A stretch of DNA of 64,000 nucleotides from JABWCQ01 sp964587105 (lineage in GTDB: Bacteria > Electryoneota > RPQS01): assembly GCA_964587105.1 (NCBI GenBank), contig CAZPKG010000016.1, positions 16,260 to 80,259 of the forward strand. The letters are read 5' to 3'. A program made the position numbers and the translations under genes. Below the pieces are notes generated by a model that searched no databases, was not told the origin of the DNA, and saw only the letters and a list, made by a program, of their open reading frames with translations. The number at the start of each line of letters is the position of its first letter. Positions within the stretch are counted from its first letter, which is position 1. Of this stretch, positions 18,723-26,021 are shown piece by piece.

Positions 18723-18745
18723 AATTAGAGTAACAAAGTCGTATT
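18723..18745 (-). promoter_or_regulatory. Candidate RrF2-type operator before Rieske-sufS-sufU
   Basis: A 23-base imperfect palindrome just upstream of the Rieske start. On the minus strand it reads AATACGACT, five bases, ACTCTAATT. One half-site matches the palindrome in the promoter of the RrF2 regulator gene (25680-25702) at eight of nine positions, with the same five-base centre. Confidence 0.5.
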
Positions 18746-18764
18746 TTTGATTGTGGCCTATTGT

Positions 18765-18783
18765 TTGCCATTTTAAGTGGCAA
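18765..18783. repeat. Inverted repeat in divergent promoter region
   Basis: TTGCCA and TGGCAA flank a seven-base centre between the divergent Rieske and lipoprotein starts. TTGCCA could also serve as a -35 for the lipoprotein gene, with TATCTT 16 bases on. Possibly an operator. Confidence 0.35.
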
Positions 18784-18814
18784 TGATATCTTTAGACAAT
18801 CTAAGGTGGTTTAG

Positions 18815-19396
18815 ATGAACCGAATCTTATTCTTGCCTTTGTATCTTGTGGTGGTTTTCACCATTGGATGCGATGACGACAACGACACCGCACCTGTTAG
18901 TTATCCTGCCGAACCGACCCAAGAGATGCTCGCCGCAGGGCCCGGCGATGGAGCTGAATTTTTCTTCTGGAGCGACTCCGGAAGAGCGCGTGCTACTGCG
19001 GCCGGATTCCGCGCTGCGCTCTGGGTTACGAATGTTGACACAACTCATGTCCAGATTGAAGATATGGTTGGTCTGTTCGTATATCCCGGATGCCTTGGAA
19101 GTCACCCTGACCTTGAGTGCGATATTATAGTCAAAGACTCAACGTATTCACAGCTAGAATACGGCCCAACGGGAATGCAATTTACGGATTCCGTGGAGTT
19201 TTGGATCGACTCAACGGTCATCGATCTGCCAGCCAACACATTTGCCGCAGATGTTGCATACTACTATTACAACCCGGCGAGCGGAGAGTTTGAAGAACTC
19301 GACACCTGGGTTAATCCGGAAAACGGTTGGATTGAGTGTAAAGTCCTGCACTTTTCCCGCTACATCATCGGGCGGCGATTGACGCAACGAAACTGA
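18815..19396 (+). CDS. Lipoprotein, ZU5-like domain
   Basis: 193 residues. Lipoprotein signal peptide with lipobox VFTIGC (lipidated Cys19) followed by an Asp-rich stretch. The C-terminal half (FTDSVEFWIDST, YYYYNPASGEFEEL, HFSRYIIG) resembles the ZU5-like beta-sandwich seen in other bacterial lipoproteins. Function unknown. It is the only plus-strand gene inside the SUF region and splits it into two transcription units. Confidence 0.75.
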   Translation: MNRILFLPLYLVVVFTIGCDDDNDTAPVSYPAEPTQEMLAAGPGDGAEFFFWSDSGRARATAAGFRAALWVTNVDTTHVQIEDMVGLFVYPGCLGSHPDLECDIIVKDSTYSQLEYGPTGMQFTDSVEFWIDSTVIDLPANTFAADVAYYYYNPASGEFEELDTWVNPENGWIECKVLHFSRYIIGRRLTQRN

Positions 19397-19441
19397 CCTA
19401 ATCTCTTTCGCGGGACATATACGGCCCGCATCATACAGAAG

Positions 19442-19473
19442 CGCCCCGTGCCGAATCGTGCACCGGGGCGTTT
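19442..19473 (+). terminator. Terminator between lipoprotein and sufD
   Basis: CGCCCCG pairs with CGGGGCG, with an inner TGC/GCA and one bulge, followed by TTTGTGATTT on the plus strand. It can also serve the converging sufD end, with a poorer T-tract. Confidence 0.7.
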
Positions 19474-19481
19474 GTGATTTC

Positions 19482-20696
19482 TTAGTGTCCCGACGCGCGC
19501 CCAACTGCTTGGGCAACTCGATCACGCCAGCTCTGGCGGATGTCTTCCAAAACTTCAGGAACATTTTGAATAACCTGCTCGCCGAAGCCCATACCAATGG
19601 CAGTCATTGCTTCGCGATAGGTCAAGCCGCGCGTCTGCAAATAGAACAACTGCTCCTTGTTCAACGTGCCGATGGACGCGCCATGACTACACTTGACGTC
19701 ATCGGCGATGATCTCGAGCTTGGGAATCGCGTCGGCATGAGTGCCGGGATCGAGCATCAGATTGCGACACGTTTGATAGGCGTCGGTCTTTTGTGCGATC
19801 TGCGGAACGGTGATGATGCCTTGATAAATCGAATGCGCTTCGCCGGCCAAAATAGTCTTGAACAAGAGATTGGAGAAACCATTTGGCGTACCATGATGCT
19901 GATGTGTGCGATGCTCCGCTCTGGATTTGCCAAGACCGGCGAAAAGTCCGCTCAGATGACACTCAGTATTGTCGCCCAACAGATCCATGCGCAACTTGGC
20001 GACGTGCCATGCCCCGCCTGTCGTAAAACCCACCCAGTTCAAATAGCCATCGCGTTCAACCTGAATGCGACCGGTGCGATAGATGGCGGCCTCGGCAGGA
20101 GTTTGTTCGTCGTGTACGTAATGCAGACGCGCGCCTTGCTTGACGAGAATTTCGGTTCGACCGACGACGGGGCTATCTTTGCTTTCTGTTTGCCAACGAT
20201 CAAAGACGACCGCCTCGGCGCCGCGCTCAACAATGATCAAAGTTGTCGGCGCAGCGAGACCCGAGCCGAAATGACGATGCGAGAGATCGATGACAACTCC
20301 GGTCGTATTGGCCGGAATACGCAAACAAATCGGTTGCGCCGTCAATGCGCGGTGATAGTGCAGAAACTTGCTATCAAAATCGTCAGAGGCAATCTGCAGC
20401 ATAGACGTAAACAACTCACGGTCGTTCGCTGTTGCGACAAGCGCGTCTTGCGTCAAACCGCTGCGGACGTTGATGGATGTTTCGAAACGAGTGGAATCGG
20501 TCGCCGATTCAATGTCATTCCACGGAAAGGAATCTGGATTGTTCTTGCGCCACTCTTCGATGTCCTTTGCGGGAGTCGATGCGGCGCGAGCTTGTGCGAG
20601 CGATTGTGCACGGTCGTCCGATGATAACAGCGAATGACCGGATGATATTTTTTCGAGATAGCTCATCTGTAATGTTTGAGTGCGGGTCTCAGCCAA
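19482..20696 (-). CDS. sufD: Fe-S cluster assembly protein SufD
   Basis: 404 residues of the SufB/SufD family. SufD pairs with SufB and the ATPase SufC in the SufBC2D scaffold. Family features: the beta-helix core, ...GLFAGLGKSRAEHRTHQHHG and the C-terminal CSHGASIGTLNKEQLFYLQT. His in RTHQHHG is conserved. It overlaps the end of sufB by eight bases and is the last gene of the sufC...sufB-sufD unit. Confidence 0.92.
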   Translation of the reverse strand: MAETRTQTLQMSYLEKISSGHSLLSSDDRAQSLAQARAASTPAKDIEEWRKNNPDSFPWNDIESATDSTRFETSINVRSGLTQDALVATANDRELFTSMLQIASDDFDSKFLHYHRALTAQPICLRIPANTTGVVIDLSHRHFGSGLAAPTTLIIVERGAEAVVFDRWQTESKDSPVVGRTEILVKQGARLHYVHDEQTPAEAAIYRTGRIQVERDGYLNWVGFTTGGAWHVAKLRMDLLGDNTECHLSGLFAGLGKSRAEHRTHQHHGTPNGFSNLLFKTILAGEAHSIYQGIITVPQIAQKTDAYQTCRNLMLDPGTHADAIPKLEIIADDVKCSHGASIGTLNKEQLFYLQTRGLTYREAMTAIGMGFGEQVIQNVPEVLEDIRQSWRDRVAQAVGRASGH

Positions 20697-22098
20697 CGGA
20701 TCCCTCCATTTGGAGTTGGATGAGACGGTTCATTTCAAGCGCGTATTCCATCGGAAGCTCTTTGACGACAGGTTCGATGAAGCCGCGAACAATCATTGTC
20801 ATGGCCTCCTCTTCGGAAATGCCGCGGCTTTGCAGATAGAAGACCTGTTCGTCACCGATCTTTGAAACAGTTGCTTCGTGACCGAGTTCGACGCGGTCCT
20901 CCTGAATATTCATGTATGGGTAGGTGTCGCTGCGGCTGTGATCATCGAGCAGAAGCGCATCGCAACTGACGCTGCTCTTGCTGTTGGTCGCGCCTTTGGC
21001 AACTTCAACGAGACCGCGATAAGATGTTCTGCCGCCGCCGCGTGAAATTGATTTGGATAGGATCACACTCGTGGTGTCAGGAGCCTTGTGAACGACCTTC
21101 GCTCCGGCTTCGGTGTGCATCCCTGATCCGGCGTAGGCGACAGAAAGAATGTCGGCCTTCGCGCCGCGACCCATCAGATAGACTGACGGGTATTTCATTG
21201 TGATCTTCGAGCCGATATTACAATCCACCCACTCCATCGTTGCGCCTTCTTCGGCGATGGCGCGCTTGGTGACGAGGTTGTAAACGTTTTTCGACCAATT
21301 CTGAATGGTGGTGTAGCGGACGCGCGAGTTCTTTTTACAATAGATTTCGACGACCGCAGAGTGCAGCGAATCGCTCGAATAGACCGGCGCGGTGCAGCCT
21401 TCGACGTAGTGAATGTTAGAGCCTTCGTCGGCGATAATCAGCGTGCGCTCAAACTGGCCGGAGTTCTTGGCGTTGATGCGGAAATACGCTTGCAAGGGAA
21501 TCGTGACGTGTACGCCTTTCGGGACATAGATGAAACTTCCACCTGACCAAACAGCGGTGTTCAGCGCGGCGAGTTTGTTGTCGCCGGCGGGAATGGCTTT
21601 GGCGAAATACTCTTTGAAGATTTCGGGATGCTCGCGCAAGCCGGTGTCGGTATCGAGGAAAATAACGCCGAGTTTGCTCCACTGTTCTTGCAGGGAGTGA
21701 TAAACCACTTCGCTTTCGTATTGCGCGCCGACGCCCGCGAGAAAATTCTTCTCCGCTTCAGGAATACCGAGCTTGTCATAGGTTTCGCGGATTTCTTTGG
21801 GGACGGCATCCCAATCATGCTCGACTTTGTCGGATGGCTTAATATAATAGTGGATGTCGTCGAAATCGATGGTTTTGAGGTCCGGGCCCCATTCGGGCAA
21901 TGACTTCTTGTAGAAGTAGTCAAGACCTTTCAGACGCAGGTTCAGCATCCACTCAGGTTCGTTTTTGTAGCGTGAGATTTCCTCGACGACCTCTTTTGAC
22001 AAGCCTTTCGGGAGCTTTACGACATTATTCTCCGGCATGGAGAAGCCGTAGCGCTCGTAGTTGTCGAGATCGAGAGTGAATTCTTTTGATTCGGGCAT
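20689..22098 (-). CDS. sufB: Fe-S cluster assembly protein SufB
   Basis: 469 residues. Scaffold protein on which the cluster is built. Typical SufB segments: WGPDLKTIDFDDIHYYIKP, VGAQYESEVVYHS, WSGGSFIYVPKGV, and the C-terminal SKIGDEQVFYLQSRGISEEE. The conserved cysteine of EGCTAPVYSSDSLHSAVVEI is present. It is 88 bases from the glycosyltransferase-like gene before it, so it may also have its own promoter or translation control. Confidence 0.95.
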   Translation of the reverse strand: MPESKEFTLDLDNYERYGFSMPENNVVKLPKGLSKEVVEEISRYKNEPEWMLNLRLKGLDYFYKKSLPEWGPDLKTIDFDDIHYYIKPSDKVEHDWDAVPKEIRETYDKLGIPEAEKNFLAGVGAQYESEVVYHSLQEQWSKLGVIFLDTDTGLREHPEIFKEYFAKAIPAGDNKLAALNTAVWSGGSFIYVPKGVHVTIPLQAYFRINAKNSGQFERTLIIADEGSNIHYVEGCTAPVYSSDSLHSAVVEIYCKKNSRVRYTTIQNWSKNVYNLVTKRAIAEEGATMEWVDCNIGSKITMKYPSVYLMGRGAKADILSVAYAGSGMHTEAGAKVVHKAPDTTSVILSKSISRGGGRTSYRGLVEVAKGATNSKSSVSCDALLLDDHSRSDTYPYMNIQEDRVELGHEATVSKIGDEQVFYLQSRGISEEEAMTMIVRGFIEPVVKELPMEYALEMNRLIQLQMEGSVG

Positions 22099-22186
22099 TG
22101 TATCTCCAGATGAGGAAAAACGAAATTGAAAACCAGATTCCGGCGGGGAACCGCTGCGCTTAATCCCCGCTCGGCGGCAACAAGTG

Positions 22187-22942
22187 CTATGAACTCAGCA
22201 AAGTGGTTAGAGAATCGAAGTGAACGCGCTTGTTCAACTCTTGAAGCTCATCACGCGACCATTGTTGGGCATAAAGGTGTTTGTGTGTGCAATCCAAGGG
22301 GCGATTGCGACCGAAACCGAAAGGCAGAGGTGTGAAACGCGATTTGTTCAAGCCGACGAATGATAATGCGTATTCGCGTTTTTGGATACGCTGAAATTTT
22401 ACTTCAGTGAAGAGATCGCGGTCACTTTGCTTCATGCCAAGAAAATCGTGCAGGAAAGTCAGAATGTAGTCGCGTTTGATGATCACGAAGCTCTGTTCAA
22501 TTCGAACAACACTCGATCCGCCGTATGAGATGTCAGCGCGGTCCATATTTTCTATGGCGCGCTCGATGATTCCCTCCCCGACGATCAAACAATCCTGCTC
22601 TAAGAAAACCGAATATTCCGCGTCGTTCAGATAAGCGTACATGGCTCCGAGAGCAAAAGCTCTTGTCCAGCCGCCATACTGCCCTTCACACACCATCCCA
22701 TGCTTGAAGTTTGTCTTTAGATTGACCCATTCAACAGACTTGCCGGTAAGGTCGGGTTTCAACGGACTGGCGGAATCGACGACGATGATCTTCTCGGGAT
22801 TTGAGAATTTCGTGACGCAGTCATACCAGACATCAAAGAACTTCGGCGTTCGAATACGGTCGTCGGATTCGTTGTAGTTCGCGCCGATGTGTCTGCGCGA
22901 TTCGTCGCACCACCAACCGCTGTGAACAATATAACCGGACAT
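22187..22942 (-). CDS. Glycosyltransferase-like protein within the suf operon
   Basis: 251 residues. A GT-A-like arrangement is visible: IIVVDSASPLKPDL as the first strand and loop, GGWTRAFALGAMYAYLNDAE, then an acidic motif at the DxD position (SVFLEQDCLIVG). The C-terminal half gives an aromatic, basic acceptor region (FTPLPFGFGRNRPLD). Predicted sugar transfer to an unknown acceptor. Its start directly abuts the stop of the next gene upstream (22943), so the genes are coupled. It lies between sufC and sufB, an unexpected place for a glycosyltransferase. Confidence 0.6.
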   Translation of the reverse strand: MSGYIVHSGWWCDESRRHIGANYNESDDRIRTPKFFDVWYDCVTKFSNPEKIIVVDSASPLKPDLTGKSVEWVNLKTNFKHGMVCEGQYGGWTRAFALGAMYAYLNDAEYSVFLEQDCLIVGEGIIERAIENMDRADISYGGSSVVRIEQSFVIIKRDYILTFLHDFLGMKQSDRDLFTEVKFQRIQKREYALSFVGLNKSRFTPLPFGFGRNRPLDCTHKHLYAQQWSRDELQELNKRVHFDSLTTLLSS

Positions 22943-23698
22943 TTAGCGATTCAGTGGTCTTACGACGCGGTTAATGTGCTTGATGTTGTGTTCAGCCATT
23001 CGATTTGTGAACTTGTCAAGATTCACCGAATGAGGATACACGTAAACGCAGGTTGGCGTAACGCCGGCCCAATCCAAAACGTGAAACAGTCCTGACTGAC
23101 ATACATGTGACTCACGCGCCCCGGCCATGCGTCGGGCATTGGTCAAAACGTCTTGCGAATGATCAATCGGTAGCCCGTTCGGGATTTCCTCGCGCATGAA
23201 CGCATCGCTGATTAGAACTTCATCGCTGCGCATGTATTCGCCGAGATTCAGTCGAAACGACTTGTCATAACCCAGGCCATATTCTTCGGCCACATATTCA
23301 GGCACGAAGCGGCGTGGAGTGCGGCGAAAACCTAAGTTGTAATATTCGGGTGCGTTCAGGCCAAACTGATTTGGGTCATGCTTGTAAGGCTCTCCACCCT
23401 TCTCCCAATCGACAACAGGAAAGTCCGCAAGCGTGACATCATGTGTCATCTCTTGCAGTTTCAGCAACGAAATCGTGTGAGCAAAGAGCGCAAACTTGTT
23501 CGCGAGCACAAAGTGAATCTTTTGTCCGCGAGTCTTGTACAGCCATGAAGCGATTGGCAGACAGGCAATGAAGTCGCCGAGCTTCCCGCAATGCGTAATC
23601 GTAATGACATGCTGCGGTTTGTTCTTGTAGCGCCAGCAATTTGTCCAGTAGTAGAGCTTTGCAGGCAGCTTACCGTAGCGCGGACCAAGATCTGTCAC
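22943..23698 (-). CDS. Glycosyltransferase family 9-like (heptosyltransferase-like) protein
   Basis: 251 residues. The N-terminus HCGKLGDFIACLPIASWLYK resembles the start of ADP-heptose:LPS heptosyltransferases (GT9), and the end (ESHVCQSGLFHVLDWAGVTP, then VYVYPHS) resembles the GT9 donor-binding region. Shorter than classic GT9 enzymes (about 320-350 residues), with the middle reduced. It overlaps the preceding gene by four bases and abuts the following one. Role in LPS or other glycan assembly is inferred. Confidence 0.6.
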   Translation of the reverse strand: MTDLGPRYGKLPAKLYYWTNCWRYKNKPQHVITITHCGKLGDFIACLPIASWLYKTRGQKIHFVLANKFALFAHTISLLKLQEMTHDVTLADFPVVDWEKGGEPYKHDPNQFGLNAPEYYNLGFRRTPRRFVPEYVAEEYGLGYDKSFRLNLGEYMRSDEVLISDAFMREEIPNGLPIDHSQDVLTNARRMAGARESHVCQSGLFHVLDWAGVTPTCVYVYPHSVNLDKFTNRMAEHNIKHINRVVRPLNR

Positions 23699-24276
23699 GA
23701 GACGGGATTTGCTCCGAATTGCTTAAGGGCGGCGCTGACCGCTTCCGCAACGGACGTTACCGAAATCGGGCCGAGGGCTTTGCTCTCGGGAGCGTGGGCG
23801 GATGCATCCACCACTAATGTATCGGACCAGCGAGGTTCGACTTGAGCCTTGGATGCGGCGATAACAATTTGCGGCTTGCCGAGCGCCGCCGCAACTATGC
23901 GCCACGGCGTGTTCATGCCGATCCAGAGCAAACTCATTGAGATCACTCCGGCGCGATCGGGCGATGACAGTTTCTTGAAGTGGTGGTTGGCCCGCGCGAG
24001 TCGCTCGGACGATGGATCGCCAACTTGTACGACGGTGATGCCCACTGAATCAAGATTCGCGATCAGAATTTCAAAGCGCGGCGTCGGCCAAAACTCACCA
24101 TCGTCCGTGGCCGTTGTGTCCATCACGACGGTCCGAAGCGGATCAAGTTTGTGAGGCCACTTGGGTGATCCAATATGCGGCCGAACAATTTTCGGACGAC
24201 CTTGCGGACTGAACTCCAATTCAATTTCGAGTGAGTCTCGAACACGCGCCACGAGGTCTGATTCGAGCGTAGTCAC
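23695..24276 (-). CDS. Short GT9-like / glycosyltransferase-associated protein
   Basis: 193 residues. The segment from about 95 to 150 (ITVVQVGDP, MSLLWIGMNTPWRIVAAALG, KPQIVIAAS) looks like the C-terminal nucleotide-sugar domain of a GT-B enzyme such as GT9, without the N-terminal domain. It could work with the adjacent 251-residue GT9-like gene as a split enzyme. It lies six bases after sufC, so it belongs to the suf transcript. Confidence 0.5.
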   Translation of the reverse strand: MTTLESDLVARVRDSLEIELEFSPQGRPKIVRPHIGSPKWPHKLDPLRTVVMDTTATDDGEFWPTPRFEILIANLDSVGITVVQVGDPSSERLARANHHFKKLSSPDRAGVISMSLLWIGMNTPWRIVAAALGKPQIVIAASKAQVEPRWSDTLVVDASAHAPESKALGPISVTSVAEAVSAALKQFGANPVS

Positions 24277-24282
24277 GCGACG

Positions 24283-25029
24283 TCAGGCGGCGACTTCCGA
24301 TTTGATCCAGTCGTAGCCTTCGCTTTCGAGGTGCAGAGCGAGCGACTTGTCACCGGACTTGACGATGCGGCCATCCACGAGAATATGCACGACGTCGGGG
24401 ACGATGTAGTTCAGAAGGCGCTGATAGTGTGTGATGACAAGCGCGCCAAAGTTCTCGCCTCGCAAGCTCTCTACTCCTTGAGCGACGATCTTCAGCGCGT
24501 CAATGTCAAGGCCGGAATCGGTTTCATCCATGATGGCCATTTCAGGCTTGAGCATTCCCATTTGGAGAATTTCGTTGCGCTTCTTTTCGCCGCCGGAAAA
24601 TCCTTCATTCAAGAAACGCTTCGTGAACTCGGGACGAATGTCGAGAAGCTGAAGCCACTTCTTCATTTCAGCGTCAAATTCCTTGAACGTCGGAGTTTTG
24701 CCAAAGCGCTCGGTCATCGCCAAACGCAGGAAATTGTTGACGGACACGCCGTAGATTTCCTGCGGATATTGAAAAGCCAAGAACAGTCCCTTCTTGGCGC
24801 GTTCATCAGGTTCAAGTTCCAGCAGGCTTTCACCTTTCCAGATGATATCACCGCCGGTCACTTCATATTTCGGGTGGCCCATGATGGCGGAGGACAAGGT
24901 GGACTTGCCGCTGCCGTTGGGGCCCATGATGGCGTGGACTTCGCCGATGGGAACGACGAGGTTTAGGCCGCGTAAAATTTCCTTACCCTCGACGGCGACG
25001 TGGAGGTCACGAATTTCAAGCTGATTCAA
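24283..25029 (-). CDS. sufC: Fe-S cluster assembly ATPase SufC
   Basis: 248 residues, ABC-type ATPase of the SufBCD complex. Walker A GPNGSGKST, signature FSGGEKKRNE, Walker B MAIMDETDSGLDIDA and the H-loop ITHYQRLLNY are all intact. It drives conformational change of the SufB-SufD scaffold during cluster assembly. The first structural gene after the RrF2 regulator (163 bases apart) and separated from sufB by three glycosyltransferase-like genes. Confidence 0.96.
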   Translation of the reverse strand: MNQLEIRDLHVAVEGKEILRGLNLVVPIGEVHAIMGPNGSGKSTLSSAIMGHPKYEVTGGDIIWKGESLLELEPDERAKKGLFLAFQYPQEIYGVSVNNFLRLAMTERFGKTPTFKEFDAEMKKWLQLLDIRPEFTKRFLNEGFSGGEKKRNEILQMGMLKPEMAIMDETDSGLDIDALKIVAQGVESLRGENFGALVITHYQRLLNYIVPDVVHILVDGRIVKSGDKSLALHLESEGYDWIKSEVAA

Positions 25030-25192
25030 AGCTGCTCCTATTTGGAATATTCAATTTGAAAATGGAAAACAGAACGCCCGGCGCACTTGATAATGCGGCC
25101 TTGACTTCATCGGGTGGCAACACAAGTCCACAGCCAATCCGAGAGGAGTGCTGTGTCGGTGCAATGCTAGGCGCCGCCCTCAGATGGAGGAG

Positions 25193-25666
25193 TTAAACGG
25201 CAGCGACTTCTTTGCCGTTTGTCTGGAAAATCGGCTGAAGCTGAGTAAAATACTGCTTCTTTTCGATTTCCAAGAGATCGGCAAGCGATCTGGAACGGAA
25301 GAAATCGCGGAGATGGTTTTCGGCGTCGGACCAGACGTGGCGGATGGTACACTCTTGGGAGTGGACACACGCCGCTGGGTCCGACGTACACTCATTGAAC
25401 GCGAGGCTACCCTCAAACGCTTCAATAATCTCTAACATGTTGATCTCTTCAGGCTTGCGACCAAGAGCGATACCCCCGCCCTTGCCGCGATGGGTTTCGA
25501 GGAGCCCCTCACTTGAAAGATATGCAACAATTTTCGTCAAAAATACGCGTGGAATGTGCTGTTGTTCGGCGATGTCACGAGTGACGAACGTTTTGCCTTC
25601 AGCATGGCCGCGGGCAACGAACATCAACATGCGGAGGGCGTAGTCAGCCTGGAGTGAAATTAACAT
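25193..25666 (-). CDS. RrF2-family Fe-S transcriptional regulator (IscR/SufR-like)
   Basis: 157 residues. Winged-helix N-terminus (LQADYALRMLMFVA, VTRDIAEQQHIPRVFLTKIV, RGKGGGIALGR) and three cysteines in the cluster-binding loop, Cys93, Cys100 and Cys106. IscR has spacing 5/5; here it is 6/5. Proteins of this type sense Fe-S status and control isc or suf genes. A near-perfect 23-base palindrome overlaps its own transcription start, so autoregulation is likely. sufC follows, so the regulator probably heads the operon. Confidence 0.9.
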   Translation of the reverse strand: MLISLQADYALRMLMFVARGHAEGKTFVTRDIAEQQHIPRVFLTKIVAYLSSEGLLETHRGKGGGIALGRKPEEINMLEIIEAFEGSLAFNECTSDPAACVHSQECTIRHVWSDAENHLRDFFRSRSLADLLEIEKKQYFTQLQPIFQTNGKEVAAV

Positions 25667-25679
25667 TTGGTTTTTCCTA

Positions 25680-25702
25680 AATATGACTTTCGTAGTCAGA
25701 TT
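25680..25702 (-). promoter_or_regulatory. Candidate RrF2 operator overlapping the regulator promoter
   Basis: An inverted repeat of nine-base half-sites, AATCTGACT and AGTCATATT on the minus strand, around ACGAA. Eight of nine positions in each half are symmetric. The GACT-N5-AGTC core is that of E. coli type 1 IscR sites. It covers the predicted start of transcription. Confidence 0.75.
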
Positions 25703-25704
25703 AG

Positions 25705-25733
25705 AATATAAGAGGATTCTAAGCGCATGTCAA
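25705..25733 (-). promoter_or_regulatory. Consensus sigma-70 promoter of the RrF2-suf operon
   Basis: TTGACA (25733-25728), 17 bases, TATATT (25710-25705) on the minus strand. Predicted start near 25698, inside the palindrome at 25680-25702, which is a classic repression geometry. Confidence 0.8.
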
Positions 25734-25748
25734 GTGCTATAAGTCACA

Positions 25749-25754
25749 TATAAT
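25749..25754 (+). promoter_or_regulatory. Possible -10 of the TPP-controlled operon
   Basis: A perfect TATAAT about 70 bases before the riboswitch. No good -35 lies upstream. TTGACA at 25800-25805 would start inside the aptamer and is therefore unlikely to serve as its promoter. Confidence 0.3.
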
Positions 25755-25822
25755 TGAGATTCACATTGTGAAACATTGCACGAGGAAATGCCATGCCTCT
25801 TGACAAAATCGGTGGGTTTTCG

Positions 25823-25926
25823 TTATTTGGGGTGCAGCCGTAGGGGTGGTCGCACGGAGGAATCCGGAAGCGGCCTGAGAGAGTCCCTCGAACCTGATCC
25901 GGATAATGCCGGCGAAGGAAACGGTC
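25823..25926 (+). ncRNA. TPP riboswitch (THI element)
   Basis: The conserved thiamine pyrophosphate aptamer is readable in order: GGGGTGC (25829-25835), CCTGAGAGAG (25874-25883), CGAACCTGATCC and GGATAATGCCGG, ending in CGAAGGAA (25913-25920). A terminator stands 50 bases downstream, then the ribosome site and the TonB receptor gene. TPP binding is therefore expected to stop transcription of the uptake genes. Confidence 0.95.
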
Positions 25927-25971
25927 GGTCGAACCGAGGTGCTCACAGGATCTGCATCTCTTAGTGATAGG

Positions 25972-26006
25972 CCGCAGCCGTTTTATCAACGGGCTGCGGT
26001 TTTTTG
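25972..26006 (+). terminator. Riboswitch-controlled terminator
   Basis: CCGCAGCC (25972-25979) pairs with GGCTGCGG (25992-25999) and runs into six T. It forms the expression platform of the TPP riboswitch, just before AGGAG and the ATG at 26022. Confidence 0.88.
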
Positions 26007-26021
26007 TTTTAGGAGTCTGAG

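Noticed and set aside
19458..20624. 388-codon plus-strand frame
   Set aside because: Antisense to sufD along its whole length, with no domain seen; sufD is certain.
25800..25828. TTGACA with a 17-base spacer before TTATTT
   Set aside because: Transcription would start within the TPP aptamer and destroy its outer stem; the -10 is poor.
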